Source: Dyella jiangningensis (GTDB lineage: Bacteria > Pseudomonadota > Gammaproteobacteria > Xanthomonadales > Rhodanobacteraceae). From it: DNA of 64,000 bases. Positions within the stretch are counted from its first letter, which is position 1; every line of letters starts with the position of its first letter. The notes below the pieces were generated by a model. That model was not told the DNA's origin. It saw only the letters and a program-made list of their open reading frames with translations, and made no database searches. Below, piece after piece: positions 41,695 through 51,858 of the stretch. The position numbers were made by a program, and so were the translations under genes. The stretch is from NCBI RefSeq assembly GCF_003264855.1, contig NZ_NFZS01000002.1, forward strand, positions 1 through 64,000. The letters run 5' to 3'.

Positions 41695-43218
41695 ATGACC
41701 AACGCCATTTCGTTCCGTAACACGCCTGCCACCAAGGACGCCACGCGACGTCCCACCGAACATCGCAGCAACCGCCCCTCCCGCCCGCGTCACGGACAGA
41801 TCAACGCCCTGTTCGTCACCACCGAGATGACCGATTTCGTCAAGACCGGCGGGCTCGGGGACGTCGCCGCGGCGCTGCCGCGTGCGCTGTCGCGCTGGCA
41901 TGACGTACGCGTGCTCATCCCCGGTTATCCGGCCGTACTGGAGCGTGCGCGGTCGCTGCGCTGGGTGGGCTGGACGCAGCCCTTCGCGGGTCTTCCCGCC
42001 GCGCGCATCGGACACATGCGTACCGAGGACGGACTCGACGTCTACGTGCTGCGCCAGCCGGCCATGTTCGAGCGCGTGGGTTCGCCTTACGTCGGCCCCA
42101 CCGGCACCGACTGGACCGACAACGCCACGCGCTTCGCCCTGCTCTCCATGGCCGCGGCGCAGATCGCGATGGGCACCACCGGCATGGACTGGTGCCCCGA
42201 CCTGCTGCATCTCAACGACTGGCCGACGGCGCTCGCCGCGCCGTACCTGCAGTGGGGCGGCCGCCGCGTGCCCTCGATACTGACCATCCACAACCTGGCG
42301 CACCAGGGCCTGTTTCCCGCCACCTGCCGCGCGACACTCGGCATTCCGATGCGCGCGACCGAAGCGGACTATCACGGGCAGATTTCGTTCCTGCGCGCCG
42401 GCCTCATGCTGGCCGACCAGGTGACCACGGTCAGCGCCACCTACGCCGAACAGATCGCCACGCCGCTGCATGGCATGGGCCTGCATGCGCTGCTCCACCG
42501 GCGTGCGGCGCAAGGGCGGCTGAGCGGCATCACCAACGGCATCGACGGCAGCTGGTGCCTCGCCAACGATCCCGCGCTGCCGCAGGGCGACGACCGCGGC
42601 GCCGATGCGGTGCGCCTGCGTGCACGCGCACAGCTGCGCAGCGAGCTGGGCCTGGACGAGCACGAAGGTCCGGTGTTCAGTTTCGTGGCGCGCATGGTGG
42701 CCCAGAAAGGCATCGACCTGGTGTGCGAGGTCGGCCCGCAGATCGTCTCGGCCGGCGGCCAGCTCGCGCTGATCGGTGTGGGCGATGCCGACATGGAAGC
42801 GGCCGTGGCGCGCCTCGCGCGACGCTTCCGCGGGCGCGTTGCGGCCTCCATCGGCTTCAGCGAGCCCCTGGCGCGCCGCATGTTCGCCGGCTCGGACTTC
42901 CTGCTGATGCCCTCGCGCTTCGAGCCATGCGGATTGAGCCAGATGTATGCGCAGACCTACGGCAGCCTGCCCATTGCGCATGCCACCGGCGGACTGCTGG
43001 ACACGATCGAGGACGGCGTCACCGGCCTGCTGTTTTCGCAGCCGCGCGCCACCGACCTGCGCCAGGCCTTGCAACGCGCGTTCCGCATCTACGACGAGAC
43101 CGAGTTGCTGCAGGCGATGCGCCGCGCGGCCATGGCCCAGCGCCACGACTGGACCGGCCCGGCCCGCCAGTACAGCGCCTTGTACGCGAAGGCAGTGGCC
43201 CAACGTGCGGCAGCCTGA
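41695..43218 (+). CDS. glgA: Glycogen synthase
   Basis: A 507-residue GT5 glycosyltransferase that extends alpha-1,4-glucan from ADP-glucose. After a basic N-terminal tail of about 35 residues comes the domain with the ADP-glucose motif '[15 protein letters not shown]', '[10 protein letters not shown]', '[14 protein letters not shown]', and in the second domain '[12 protein letters not shown]' and '[20 protein letters not shown]'. The catalytic Glu is in 'FEPCG'. The ATG at 41695 was chosen; a GTG at 41677 is in frame. It heads the glycogen/trehalose operon. No glgC for ADP-glucose supply is in the window. Confidence 0.94.
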   Translation: MTNAISFRNTPATKDATRRPTEHRSNRPSRPRHGQINALFVTTEMTDFVKTGGLGDVAAALPRALSRWHDVRVLIPGYPAVLERARSLRWVGWTQPFAGLPAARIGHMRTEDGLDVYVLRQPAMFERVGSPYVGPTGTDWTDNATRFALLSMAAAQIAMGTTGMDWCPDLLHLNDWPTALAAPYLQWGGRRVPSILTIHNLAHQGLFPATCRATLGIPMRATEADYHGQISFLRAGLMLADQVTTVSATYAEQIATPLHGMGLHALLHRRAAQGRLSGITNGIDGSWCLANDPALPQGDDRGADAVRLRARAQLRSELGLDEHEGPVFSFVARMVAQKGIDLVCEVGPQIVSAGGQLALIGVGDADMEAAVARLARRFRGRVAASIGFSEPLARRMFAGSDFLLMPSRFEPCGLSQMYAQTYGSLPIAHATGGLLDTIEDGVTGLLFSQPRATDLRQALQRAFRIYDETELLQAMRRAAMAQRHDWTGPARQYSALYAKAVAQRAAA

Positions 43219-43220
43219 CC

Positions 43221-45431
43221 ATGGCATCGAGCGTGGAAGCCGCTTCGTCACGCAACGGTGCGGAAGCCGCCCAGCTGGCTCGCATCGCGACGGGCAACCA
43301 TCAGGATCCCTTCGCGTGGCTGGGGCCGCACCGCAACGGGGACGGCTGGACGGTGCGCGCGTGCCTGCCGGGCGCCCGTCGCGTCGACGTGCTGGACGAG
43401 CGCGGATCGCTCTGGGCCAGCGCCACGCAGGAGGTCGCTGGCGTGTTCGTCGCGCGCGCCCGGACTGATCCGGGTCGCTACACGCTGGGCATCGAGTGGG
43501 AGACGGCCGAACAGCGGCTGATCGATCCGTATGCCTTCCCCCCGCTGCTCGATGAAAGCACGCTGGAGGCCTTTCACCAGGGCAAGCTGCATCACTCCGA
43601 GCAGCAACTGGGCGCGCATCCGACCACCTTCGACAACGTCGCCGGCGTGCACTTCGCGGTGTGGGCGCCGAACGCCTGGCGCGTCTCGGTGGTCGGCGAC
43701 TTCAATGGCTGGGATGGCCGCCGCCATGTGATGCGCCTGCGTCACCAGGCCGGCGTGTGGGAGATCTTCATCCCCGGCGTGCAGGCCGGCGCGCGCTACA
43801 AGTACGAGCTGCTCGACCGCTTCGGCCATCTGCTGCCGCTGAAGGCCGACCCGTATGCCTTGCGCATGGAACATCCGCCCGCCTCGGCGTCCATCGTCGC
43901 CGCGCCGCTGTCGGTCAAATGGCACGACACGCATTGGCGGGCGCAGCGCGCCAAGCACCAGCGCCGCGATGCGCCGCTCTCCATCTACGAAGTGCACGCC
44001 GGCTCGTGGCGACGCAACGCGGACGGCAGCATGCCCGACTGGGATGCGCTGGCGCGCACGCTGATTCCCTATGTGCAGGAGCTGGGCTTCACGCACATCG
44101 AACTGATGCCAGTGAGCGAGCATCCGTTCGGCGGTTCGTGGGGGTACCAGCCGCTGGGCATCTATGCGCCCACCGCGCGTCTGGGCGACGCCGATGCCTT
44201 CGCCCGCTTCGTCGATTCGTGCCACGTGGCGGGGCTGGGCGTGATCATCGACTGGGTCGGCGCGCACTTTCCCGACGACCCGCATGGGCTGGCCCGCTTC
44301 GACGGCACCGCCCTCTACGAGCACGCCGACCCACGCGAAGGCTTCCATCAGGACTGGCACACGCTGATCTACAACTACGGCCGTCGTGAAGTGGCGCAGT
44401 ACCTGATCGGCAGCGCGCTGTCATGGATCGATCGCTTCCATGTCGATGGCCTGCGCATCGATGCGGTGGCCAGCATGCTGTACCGCGACTACAGCCGTGG
44501 CGAAGGCGAATGGGTGCCCAACCATCACGGCGGACGAGAGAACCTCGAAGCCATCGACCTGCTGCGCGAGCTCAACCGGCTGATCGCCGAACGCCACCCT
44601 GGCGTGCTCGTGATCGCCGAGGAGTCCACCGCATGGCCCGGCGTGACGACACGGCTGCAGGAAGGCGGACTGGGCTTCAGCTACAAGTGGAACATGGGCT
44701 GGATGCACGACAGCCTGCGCTACATGCGGCGCAACCCGATCTACCGGCGTTACCACTACCACGACCTGACGTTCGGCATGACCTACGCGTATGCCGAGCG
44801 TTTCATCCTCGCGCTGTCGCACGACGAAGTGGTGCACGGCAAGGGTTCGCTGCTGCAGCGCATGCCGGGCGACCATTGGCAACGCTTGGCGAACCTGCGC
44901 GCGTACTTCGGCTTCATGTGGGCGCACCCGGGCAAGAAGCTGCTGTTCATGGGCGGCGAACTGGCCACGTGGAGCGAGTGGAACCATGACGGCGAACTGG
45001 ACTGGCGCCTGTGCGATGACCCCATGCACGAAGGCGTGCGCAGGCTCGTCGCCGACCTCAATCGCGTGCTGGTGAACGAGCCGGCACTGCACCAGGAAGA
45101 CGATCATCCGCGCGGCTTCGCCTGGATCGTGGCCGACGACGCGCCGCAATCCGTCTATGCCTTCGCTCGTTACGGCAGCGAAGGCACCGCGCCGGTGCTG
45201 GCCGTGTGCAATTTCACGCCGCAGCCGCGACACGACTATCGCATCGGCGTGCCCGAAGCGGGCCGATGGAGCGAACTGTGCAACACCGACAGTGCGTTCT
45301 ACGGCGGCTCCAACGTGGGAAACAGCGGGGTGATCTCCACCCTGCCCCAACCCAGCCATGGCTATGCCCAGTCGCTGGTGCTCACGTTGCCGCCGCTCGC
45401 CACGCTGATCCTGCGTGCGGAGGACAGCTGA
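43221..45431 (+). CDS. glgB: 1,4-alpha-glucan branching enzyme
   Basis: A 736-residue GH13 enzyme that creates alpha-1,6 branches. The N-terminal carbohydrate-binding domains include '[22 protein letters not shown]'. The catalytic barrel has '[19 protein letters not shown]' (nucleophile Asp), '[11 protein letters not shown]' (acid Glu) and '[13 protein letters not shown]' (third Asp), and '[18 protein letters not shown]'. The length is that of full bacterial GlgB with two N-terminal modules. The ATG at 43221 lies two bases after the glgA stop, and its own stop overlaps treZ (TGATG). Confidence 0.95.
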   Translation: MASSVEAASSRNGAEAAQLARIATGNHQDPFAWLGPHRNGDGWTVRACLPGARRVDVLDERGSLWASATQEVAGVFVARARTDPGRYTLGIEWETAEQRLIDPYAFPPLLDESTLEAFHQGKLHHSEQQLGAHPTTFDNVAGVHFAVWAPNAWRVSVVGDFNGWDGRRHVMRLRHQAGVWEIFIPGVQAGARYKYELLDRFGHLLPLKADPYALRMEHPPASASIVAAPLSVKWHDTHWRAQRAKHQRRDAPLSIYEVHAGSWRRNADGSMPDWDALARTLIPYVQELGFTHIELMPVSEHPFGGSWGYQPLGIYAPTARLGDADAFARFVDSCHVAGLGVIIDWVGAHFPDDPHGLARFDGTALYEHADPREGFHQDWHTLIYNYGRREVAQYLIGSALSWIDRFHVDGLRIDAVASMLYRDYSRGEGEWVPNHHGGRENLEAIDLLRELNRLIAERHPGVLVIAEESTAWPGVTTRLQEGGLGFSYKWNMGWMHDSLRYMRRNPIYRRYHYHDLTFGMTYAYAERFILALSHDEVVHGKGSLLQRMPGDHWQRLANLRAYFGFMWAHPGKKLLFMGGELATWSEWNHDGELDWRLCDDPMHEGVRRLVADLNRVLVNEPALHQEDDHPRGFAWIVADDAPQSVYAFARYGSEGTAPVLAVCNFTPQPRHDYRIGVPEAGRWSELCNTDSAFYGGSNVGNSGVISTLPQPSHGYAQSLVLTLPPLATLILRAEDS

Positions 45432-47173
45432 TGGCGGCGGCGAGCTGGGGCGCCTCGCCGCTGCCCTCAGGGATGACCGAGTTCCGCCTGTGGGCCCCCG
45501 CCGCCGGGGAAGTCACCGTCGCACTGGAGGGCGCCCATGTGCCCATGCGCGCGCTGCGCCACGGCGTATTCGTGCTCCGGACCAAGGCCGCCGTCGGCGA
45601 GGGCTACCGTTTTCGCATCGATGGCGTAGACGCACCCGACCCGGCGGCGCGCGCGCAACTGGGTGACGTGCACGGGCCCAGCCTGGTGGTGGACCAGGGC
45701 AGCTACACCTGGCACCACGACGGCTGGCGGGGACGCCCGTGGCGTGAAGCGGTGATCTGCGAAATCCACGTGGGATGCATGGGCGGCTTCGAGGCCGTGA
45801 CGCGGCAGCTTCCGCAGCTGCGCGACGCGGGCTACACCGCCATCGAGCTGATGCCCGTGGGCGAATTCCCCGGTAACCGCAATTGGGGCTACGACGGCGT
45901 GCTGCCTTTCGCGCCCGAGGCCAGCTACGGAACGCCCGACCAGCTCAAGGCCCTGGTCGACGGCGCGCACGGACTGGGCATGATGGTGTTGCTCGACGTG
46001 GTCTACAACCACCTGGGCCCCAGCGGCAACGCGTTGCCGCGCTATGCGCCGCTGTTCTTTCGCGCCGACACGCCGACCCCCTGGGGTCCCGCCATCGATT
46101 TCCGCCGTGCGCGCGTGCGCGAGTTCTTCGTCGACAACGCCCTGATGTGGCTGCGCGACTATCGCTTCGATGGCTTGCGCCTCGATGCGGTGCATACGAT
46201 CCACCCGGCGTCCTTCCTCTACGACCTCGCCACGCGCATCCGCAACGGGCTGCCGTCCGGCCGACACGTGCACCTGCTGCTGGAAAACGAACGCAACGAT
46301 CCGCGCCTGCTGGAAGACGCCTATACCGCGCAATGGAACGACGACGGACACAACGCATTGCATGCGCTGCTCACCGGCGAGCGCGAGGGCTATTACGCCG
46401 ATTTCGCGCGCCGCCCGCTGGAGCACACCATGCGCATGCTCGCCGAGGGCTTCGTCTACCAGGGCCAGCGCGACTACCAGGGCCGCCGCCGCGGCCGGCC
46501 GAGCGATGGCCTGGCGCCCGACGCGTTCGTGCTGTTCCTGCAGAACCACGACCAGATCGGCAACCGTCCTCTCGGCGATCGGCTGATCACGCTCATCCCG
46601 CGCGAACGCTGGCGCGCCGCCATGGCGCTGGTCGCGCTGTGCCCGATGATCCCGATGTTCTTCATGGGCGACGAATGGGCGTGCGATACGCCGTTCCTGT
46701 ATTTCACCGACTATCACGGCGAACTCGCCTCGCAGGTGCGCGAAGGGCGCCGCAACGAATTCGCCGCGTTCTCGGGCTTCTCGGATCCGGCCCGGCGTGC
46801 CGCCATCCCCGATCCGAACGCGCGCGCCACCTTCGAGGCGTCCCGCCCGCAAGGCGGCGACACCGCGGCCGCCGCGACGATGCGACGCTGGTTTCGCCAC
46901 CTCGTCGACATGCGCATGCAACACCTCGTGCCGGGTATTCCCGGCTGCCACGCGCTCGGCTGCGCGCTGCTCGGCGGTCGCGCGCTGGTCGCGCGCTGGC
47001 GACTGGGCGATGGCGCGCTGTGGTCGCTCGCCTTCAATGTCGGCGATTCCAACCTGCGCTATAAGCCCGGGCCTTACGCGGTGCGCATCCATCTCGAAGC
47101 GGCGCAGCCCGGCATGCTCGAAGACGAGCTGCCGCCCGACAGCCTCGCCGCCTGGCGCGAGCCGCCGCCGTGA
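45431..47173 (+). CDS. treZ: Malto-oligosyltrehalose trehalohydrolase
   Basis: A 580-residue GH13 enzyme that releases trehalose from malto-oligosyltrehalose made by TreY. It has an N-terminal E-set domain ('FRLWAPAAGEVTVAL') and a barrel with 'IELMPVGEFPGNRNWGYDG', 'VVYNHLGPSGN', 'FDGLRLDAVHTI' (nucleophile), 'LLLENERND' (acid) and 'LQNHDQIGNRPLGDRL'. The start shares one base with the glgB stop. TreZ and TreY together convert glycogen ends into trehalose, an osmoprotectant. Confidence 0.94.
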   Translation: MAAASWGASPLPSGMTEFRLWAPAAGEVTVALEGAHVPMRALRHGVFVLRTKAAVGEGYRFRIDGVDAPDPAARAQLGDVHGPSLVVDQGSYTWHHDGWRGRPWREAVICEIHVGCMGGFEAVTRQLPQLRDAGYTAIELMPVGEFPGNRNWGYDGVLPFAPEASYGTPDQLKALVDGAHGLGMMVLLDVVYNHLGPSGNALPRYAPLFFRADTPTPWGPAIDFRRARVREFFVDNALMWLRDYRFDGLRLDAVHTIHPASFLYDLATRIRNGLPSGRHVHLLLENERNDPRLLEDAYTAQWNDDGHNALHALLTGEREGYYADFARRPLEHTMRMLAEGFVYQGQRDYQGRRRGRPSDGLAPDAFVLFLQNHDQIGNRPLGDRLITLIPRERWRAAMALVALCPMIPMFFMGDEWACDTPFLYFTDYHGELASQVREGRRNEFAAFSGFSDPARRAAIPDPNARATFEASRPQGGDTAAAATMRRWFRHLVDMRMQHLVPGIPGCHALGCALLGGRALVARWRLGDGALWSLAFNVGDSNLRYKPGPYAVRIHLEAAQPGMLEDELPPDSLAAWREPPP

Positions 47174-49128
47174 ACGCCGCGCTCCAGCAACGAGCGCTCG
47201 CGGCCGGTATCGAAGTGGCGTGGACGGATGCGCAAGGTCAGCCCCGCCTGCTCGCCGCCGACACCATCGACGCCCTGCTCCAGGTGCTTGGCTCGCATGC
47301 GGCCGGCGACGACCCCGCGCTGCGCGTGGTCGTCGCCGGCGCACCGCTCGGCATGCCCGAACGTCCACGCGAGGCGTTCTGCCTCGATACGCGGCGTCAC
47401 GTACCGCTGTTGCACGATGCCCAGGGGCGCGTGCACGCACCCGATCACCCCGGTCATTACCTTCTGCAACTCGGCTCGCGCGAACAGCACCTCGCCGTCG
47501 CGCCCGCGCGCTGCTACGGCGTCGCCGACCTCGCGTCTCGCAGCAGCGAGCGCGCGTGGGGCGTGAGCGCACAGGTGTATGGATTGCGCCGCTCGGATGA
47601 CGGCGGACTGGGCGACAACCAGGCGGTCGCCGCCGTGGGCCGGCATGTCGCCGCGGCCGGTGGCGACGCGATTGCACTGAGTCCGCTGCATGCGGCGACG
47701 CCACCGGATGAAGGCTTCAGCCCCTACTCGCCCTCGCACCGCGCGTGGCTGGATACGCTGCAGATCGCGCCGGCGCAGGTTGCCGGCACCGAAGCGCTGC
47801 ACGATGCGCTGGAGCGCAGCGGCCAGTTGCAGGCCTGGGTGCAAAGCGAACGCTCGCCGCTGATCGACTGGCACGCGCAGGACACCATGCGCCATCGGCT
47901 ATGGACCAGCCTGCGGCAAGGCTGGGGACAGCAGCCGGAGGTGCGGTCCGCCTTCGATGCATTCCTGCGCGAGGCCGGCGACAGCCTGTACCCGCACGCG
48001 CTGTTCGCGGCGCACCAGCGACTCGCGCGCACGCGCGGCGAGAGCACCGACTGGCGCCACTGGGACAGCGACTGGGCCGATCCGGACAGCGCCCTCGTGC
48101 AGGACTTCGCGCAACGCCACGCCAGCGCGGTCGAACACGAATGCTTCCTGCAATGGCTGGCCGCGCAATGCTGGCAGCACACGCAGGCGCAACTGCTCGG
48201 CTCGGGCCAGCGCATCGGCCTCATCTGGGATCTCGCCACGGGCTTCGAGCCCGGTGGAAGCGAAGCCTGGCAGCATCGCGGCCTGGTGGTGCAGGACGCC
48301 CACATCGGCGCTCCGCCCGACGCCTTCAATCCCGATGGGCAGGACTGGGGACTGGCGGCCTACGCGCCAGCCTCGCTGCAGCGCAGCGGATACGCGCCGC
48401 TGCGCACGCTGCTCGACCGCATGATGTCGCGCGGAGGCGGATTGCGCATCGACCACATCCTCGGCTGGTCGCGCCTGTGGTTCGTGCCCGCGGGCATGTC
48501 GCCCCGCGACGGCGGCTATGTGCGCTACCCGCTGCACGACCTGCTGGGCCTGCTTGCGCTGGCCTCGTGGCGGCATCGCTGCCTGGTGATCGGCGAAGAC
48601 CTGGGTACGGTGCCGGTCGACCTGCGGCAGACGCTGGCGGACCACGGCGTGTATGGCATGGACGTGCTGCAGTTCACGCGCGATGCGCAGGGCGCGTTTG
48701 TTCCTCCCGCGCGCTGGCGCACGCATGCGGTCGCCATGAGCAGCACGCACGACCTGCCGCCGCTCGCCGGGTGGCGCGCCGGTACCGACCTTGGCGCGCT
48801 CTCGCGCGTGCATGCGTGGAACAGCCAGGAGCAGGCCATGGCGCTGCGCCGCCGGCACCACGACGTGGAGCAGCTCGATCGCATGCTGCAGGGTTTTCCC
48901 GCGAGCTCGCCCGCCCAGGCCGCGTTACGCGCCGTCGCCGAAAGCGCCGCACCGCTCGCGTTGTTTCCGCTGGAGGACGTGCTGGCCGAGCGACAACAGC
49001 CGAACCTCCCCGGCACCACCCCGGCGCAGCATCCCAACTGGCGCCGCCGGCTGAGCTGGCGCGTGCCACGCCTGGATGCGACCTTGCGCTGGATAGCCCG
49101 CCATCGCCGGACGCGAGCCCATGGCTGA
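47170..49128 (+). CDS. malQ: 4-alpha-glucanotransferase (amylomaltase)
   Basis: A 652-residue GH77 enzyme that moves maltosyl and longer units between glucan chains. It has the bacterial extra N-terminal region (about 1-130) and a barrel with 'SPLHAATPPDEGFSPYSP', 'RIGLIWDLATGFEPGG', 'PDAFNPDGQDWGLAAYAP', 'GGLRIDHILGWSRLW' (nucleophile Asp), 'LVIGEDLGTVPVDLR' (acid Glu) and 'MSSTHDLPPLAGW'. It starts with GTG 47170, overlapping the treZ stop, and its end overlaps treY by eight bases. It recycles short chains left by TreZ and GlgX. Confidence 0.94.
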   Translation: MNAALQQRALAAGIEVAWTDAQGQPRLLAADTIDALLQVLGSHAAGDDPALRVVVAGAPLGMPERPREAFCLDTRRHVPLLHDAQGRVHAPDHPGHYLLQLGSREQHLAVAPARCYGVADLASRSSERAWGVSAQVYGLRRSDDGGLGDNQAVAAVGRHVAAAGGDAIALSPLHAATPPDEGFSPYSPSHRAWLDTLQIAPAQVAGTEALHDALERSGQLQAWVQSERSPLIDWHAQDTMRHRLWTSLRQGWGQQPEVRSAFDAFLREAGDSLYPHALFAAHQRLARTRGESTDWRHWDSDWADPDSALVQDFAQRHASAVEHECFLQWLAAQCWQHTQAQLLGSGQRIGLIWDLATGFEPGGSEAWQHRGLVVQDAHIGAPPDAFNPDGQDWGLAAYAPASLQRSGYAPLRTLLDRMMSRGGGLRIDHILGWSRLWFVPAGMSPRDGGYVRYPLHDLLGLLALASWRHRCLVIGEDLGTVPVDLRQTLADHGVYGMDVLQFTRDAQGAFVPPARWRTHAVAMSSTHDLPPLAGWRAGTDLGALSRVHAWNSQEQAMALRRRHHDVEQLDRMLQGFPASSPAQAALRAVAESAAPLALFPLEDVLAERQQPNLPGTTPAQHPNWRRRLSWRVPRLDATLRWIARHRRTRAHG

Positions 49129-51676
49129 GCTGTTGTCGACCGCGCGGCTGCAGCTTCATCGCGGCTTCGATCTCTGGCACGCGCAGCGACACGTGCCCTA
49201 CTACCGACAGCTGGGCATCACGCATCTCTACCTGTCGCCGGTCGCCGAAGCACGCACAGGATCGACGCATGGCTACGACGTCACCGATCCCACCGTGGTG
49301 CGCGCAGAGCTCGGCGGCGAGACCGCACTGCGCGCGCTGGCGGATGCGCTGCATGAGCACGATATGGGCGCGATCCTGGACATCGTGCCCAACCACATGG
49401 CGGCCGACACGTCCAACCCATGGTGGCGGGACGTGCTCCAGCGAGGCCCAGGCAGCCGCCATGCGCGCTTCTTCGATATCGACTGGGACGCGCCCACGTC
49501 GCCCGGCCGCGTATGGCTGCCATGGTTGCAGGCGCCGCTGTGCGAGGTGCTGGCGCGACAGGAGATCCGCATCGACCGCACGCGCGAACCGGAGCTGTGC
49601 CATGCCGACTGGCGCCTCCCGCTGGCCGAAGGCAGCGATGAGGGCATCGACGATCGCGACCCGGCCGGCATGCGCGCCCTGCTCGATCGGCAGCATTACC
49701 GGCTCGCGTGGTGGCGCAGCAGCGGCGACGCGGTGAATTACCGGCGCTTCTTCGACATCGATGGCCTGGTCGCGCTGAACATGGACATCGACGAGGCCTT
49801 CGACGCCACGCATGCCCTGCCGCTGAGACTGCTCGCGACCGGCGTGATCGACGGGCTGCGCATCGACCACGTCGACGGCCTGGCCCATCCGCAGCGCTAT
49901 CTCGAACGCCTTCGCGAAGAGCTCCGGCCCATTGCCGAACGCCGCGGCGCGCCGATCAGCCTGCACGTCGAGAAGATCCTCCGTGGCGACGAGGCCCTGC
50001 CTGCCAGCTGGCCGGTGGATGGCACGACCGGTTACGAGATGATGGATCGCCTGGGCGCGGTTCTTCACGATGCGCGCGCGGAGTCGACGCTCGCGCTGGC
50101 CTGGCGCAAGACCGCCGGACGGCCGATGAGCTTTGCCGGCGAAGAATGCCTGGCCCGCCACCAATGGTTGCGTCGCGGACTGCACAGCGATTTCGCCCGC
50201 GCCATGCGCGCCTGGCAATGTTGCCTGGATGCCTCGCCGGAAGCGGGCGACCTCACCGAAGCATCGCTTCGGCGCGCCGGCGCGGATGTGCTCGCGCACG
50301 TGCCGGTGTACCGCACCTACCTCGGCGACGCGCCGCCAGACGAGGCGGATCGCCGCGTGCTCGCCGAGGCTTTCGTTCAAGCGGAAAAGCAGGGCCACCC
50401 CGACGATCGCGAAGCACGCGAATGGCTGCGCCGGGCGATGACCGAGGCACCGCCGCCACAGACGGCACGGCATGCCTCGTGGCGCACCGCGCGACAGCGT
50501 TTCGAACAGCTCTCCGCGCCACTCGCCGCCAAGGCGGTGGAAGACACCGCGTTCTACCGCTACGGCGTGTGGCTGTCGCGCAACGAGGTCGGCAGCGATC
50601 CCGCCCGGTTCGCCCTGTCTGTCGATGCGTTCCATCGCGACATGCAGCAACGCGCGACGCGAGGATTGCGCAGCCTCTCCGCCACGGCCACGCACGACCA
50701 CAAGCGCGGCGAAGACGTACGCGCCCGCATGGCGGCATGGAGCGAACGCCCGGAGCGCTGGCTGACGCTGCTGCAACAGGCCATGCCACTGCTGTGCCGC
50801 CCGGACGAAGCCGTCGCGCGCGGCGATGTCGCCATGCTGCTGCAGACGCTGGTGGCGGCATGGCCGCTGACGCTGGACGCTGCGGACGTGTCCGGCGTCA
50901 TGCATTACTTCGAGCGCGTGCTGGCGTGGTGGCTCAAGGCACTGCGCGAAGCGCGCCTGCGCACGCGCTGGACACGGCCCGACGATGCCTACGAAGCGGC
51001 GGCCACCGCGCTGCTGCAGCGCCTCGCCACCGACGCCACGCTTGCGCCGCTGCTCGCCAACGTGGCGAAGACCGCGCATTGGCTGGACGCGCCCGGCGCA
51101 CTCAACGGCCTAGTCGCCGTCACGCTGCGCAACACCTTGCCCGGCGTGCCCGATCTCTACCAGGGCTGCGAATACTGGGACCTTTCGCTGGTCGATCCGG
51201 ACAACCGCTCGCCGGTGGACTACCCGTCGCGCAACGGCTCGCTGGCCCTGTTCGCGCCACCGGGCGAACTGCTGCCGCGTTTTCGCGACGGCGCTATCAA
51301 GCAGGCACTGCTGGCGCGCCTGCTGTCCGCACGCCGCAGCCTGCCCGCCCTGTTTTCGGAAGGCGACTACCAGCCATGGATCGCCGAAGGCCCCGCGGCC
51401 GAGCACGTGCTTGCCTTCACGCGCCATCATGGCAACTCGACCCTGCTGGTCGCCGTGCCGCGGCTGTGCATGCACTGGATGGATGGCCAGGCGCTGCCAC
51501 AGGTACCTGCGCACGCATGGCGTGACACGCGACTCCATCCGCCCACGGGCGTGCACTTTCGCGACCTGCTCGGCGAACGCGCCCTGTCGACACACGATCA
51601 ATCAGGCTTGCCCTTGTCGCTCCTGCTCTGGGAATGGCCGGTGGCGGTCTGGCACGCAACCACGGAGGAACCATGA
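49121..51676 (+). CDS. treY: Malto-oligosyltrehalose synthase
   Basis: An 851-residue GH13 isomerase that converts the reducing end of a glucan into a trehalose unit. The N-terminal 'TARLQLHRGFDLW' and 'LGITHLYLSPVAEARTGSTH' are typical, followed by 'ILDIVPNHMAAD', 'IDGLRIDHVDGLAHP' (nucleophile Asp), 'SLHVEKILRGDEALP' (acid Glu) and 'LSATATHDHKRGEDVRARMA' (third Asp). The length is normal for TreY. It overlaps malQ at the front and the DUF2934 gene at the end (ATGA). Confidence 0.95.
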   Translation: MAELLSTARLQLHRGFDLWHAQRHVPYYRQLGITHLYLSPVAEARTGSTHGYDVTDPTVVRAELGGETALRALADALHEHDMGAILDIVPNHMAADTSNPWWRDVLQRGPGSRHARFFDIDWDAPTSPGRVWLPWLQAPLCEVLARQEIRIDRTREPELCHADWRLPLAEGSDEGIDDRDPAGMRALLDRQHYRLAWWRSSGDAVNYRRFFDIDGLVALNMDIDEAFDATHALPLRLLATGVIDGLRIDHVDGLAHPQRYLERLREELRPIAERRGAPISLHVEKILRGDEALPASWPVDGTTGYEMMDRLGAVLHDARAESTLALAWRKTAGRPMSFAGEECLARHQWLRRGLHSDFARAMRAWQCCLDASPEAGDLTEASLRRAGADVLAHVPVYRTYLGDAPPDEADRRVLAEAFVQAEKQGHPDDREAREWLRRAMTEAPPPQTARHASWRTARQRFEQLSAPLAAKAVEDTAFYRYGVWLSRNEVGSDPARFALSVDAFHRDMQQRATRGLRSLSATATHDHKRGEDVRARMAAWSERPERWLTLLQQAMPLLCRPDEAVARGDVAMLLQTLVAAWPLTLDAADVSGVMHYFERVLAWWLKALREARLRTRWTRPDDAYEAAATALLQRLATDATLAPLLANVAKTAHWLDAPGALNGLVAVTLRNTLPGVPDLYQGCEYWDLSLVDPDNRSPVDYPSRNGSLALFAPPGELLPRFRDGAIKQALLARLLSARRSLPALFSEGDYQPWIAEGPAAEHVLAFTRHHGNSTLLVAVPRLCMHWMDGQALPQVPAHAWRDTRLHPPTGVHFRDLLGERALSTHDQSGLPLSLLLWEWPVAVWHATTEEP

Positions 51677-51858
51677 ATACCCCCTCAGATCGCGACGAGC
51701 GCATTCGCCAGATGGCGCATCGCATATGGGAATCCGAAGGACGCCCACACGGGCAGGACGAACGTCACTGGCACATGGCCGAGCGCCTGGTCGAAGCGAA
51801 CGAGCGCGCGGTGTTCGAGGCCGAGCATGGCGAGCCGCCGAATGAACCAGAAGCCTAG
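51673..51858 (+). CDS. DUF2934 family small protein
   Basis: A 61-residue acidic protein with the DUF2934 pattern 'RIRQMAHRIWESEGRPHGQD' followed by 'HWHMAERLVEA'. It is probably a short helical hairpin. Its function is unknown; such genes are often found next to trehalose and glycogen genes. GGAGGAA precedes the ATG at 51673, which overlaps the treY stop; its own end overlaps glgX. Its place inside the operon suggests a role in trehalose or glycogen metabolism. Confidence 0.9.
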   Translation: MNTPSDRDERIRQMAHRIWESEGRPHGQDERHWHMAERLVEANERAVFEAEHGEPPNEPEA

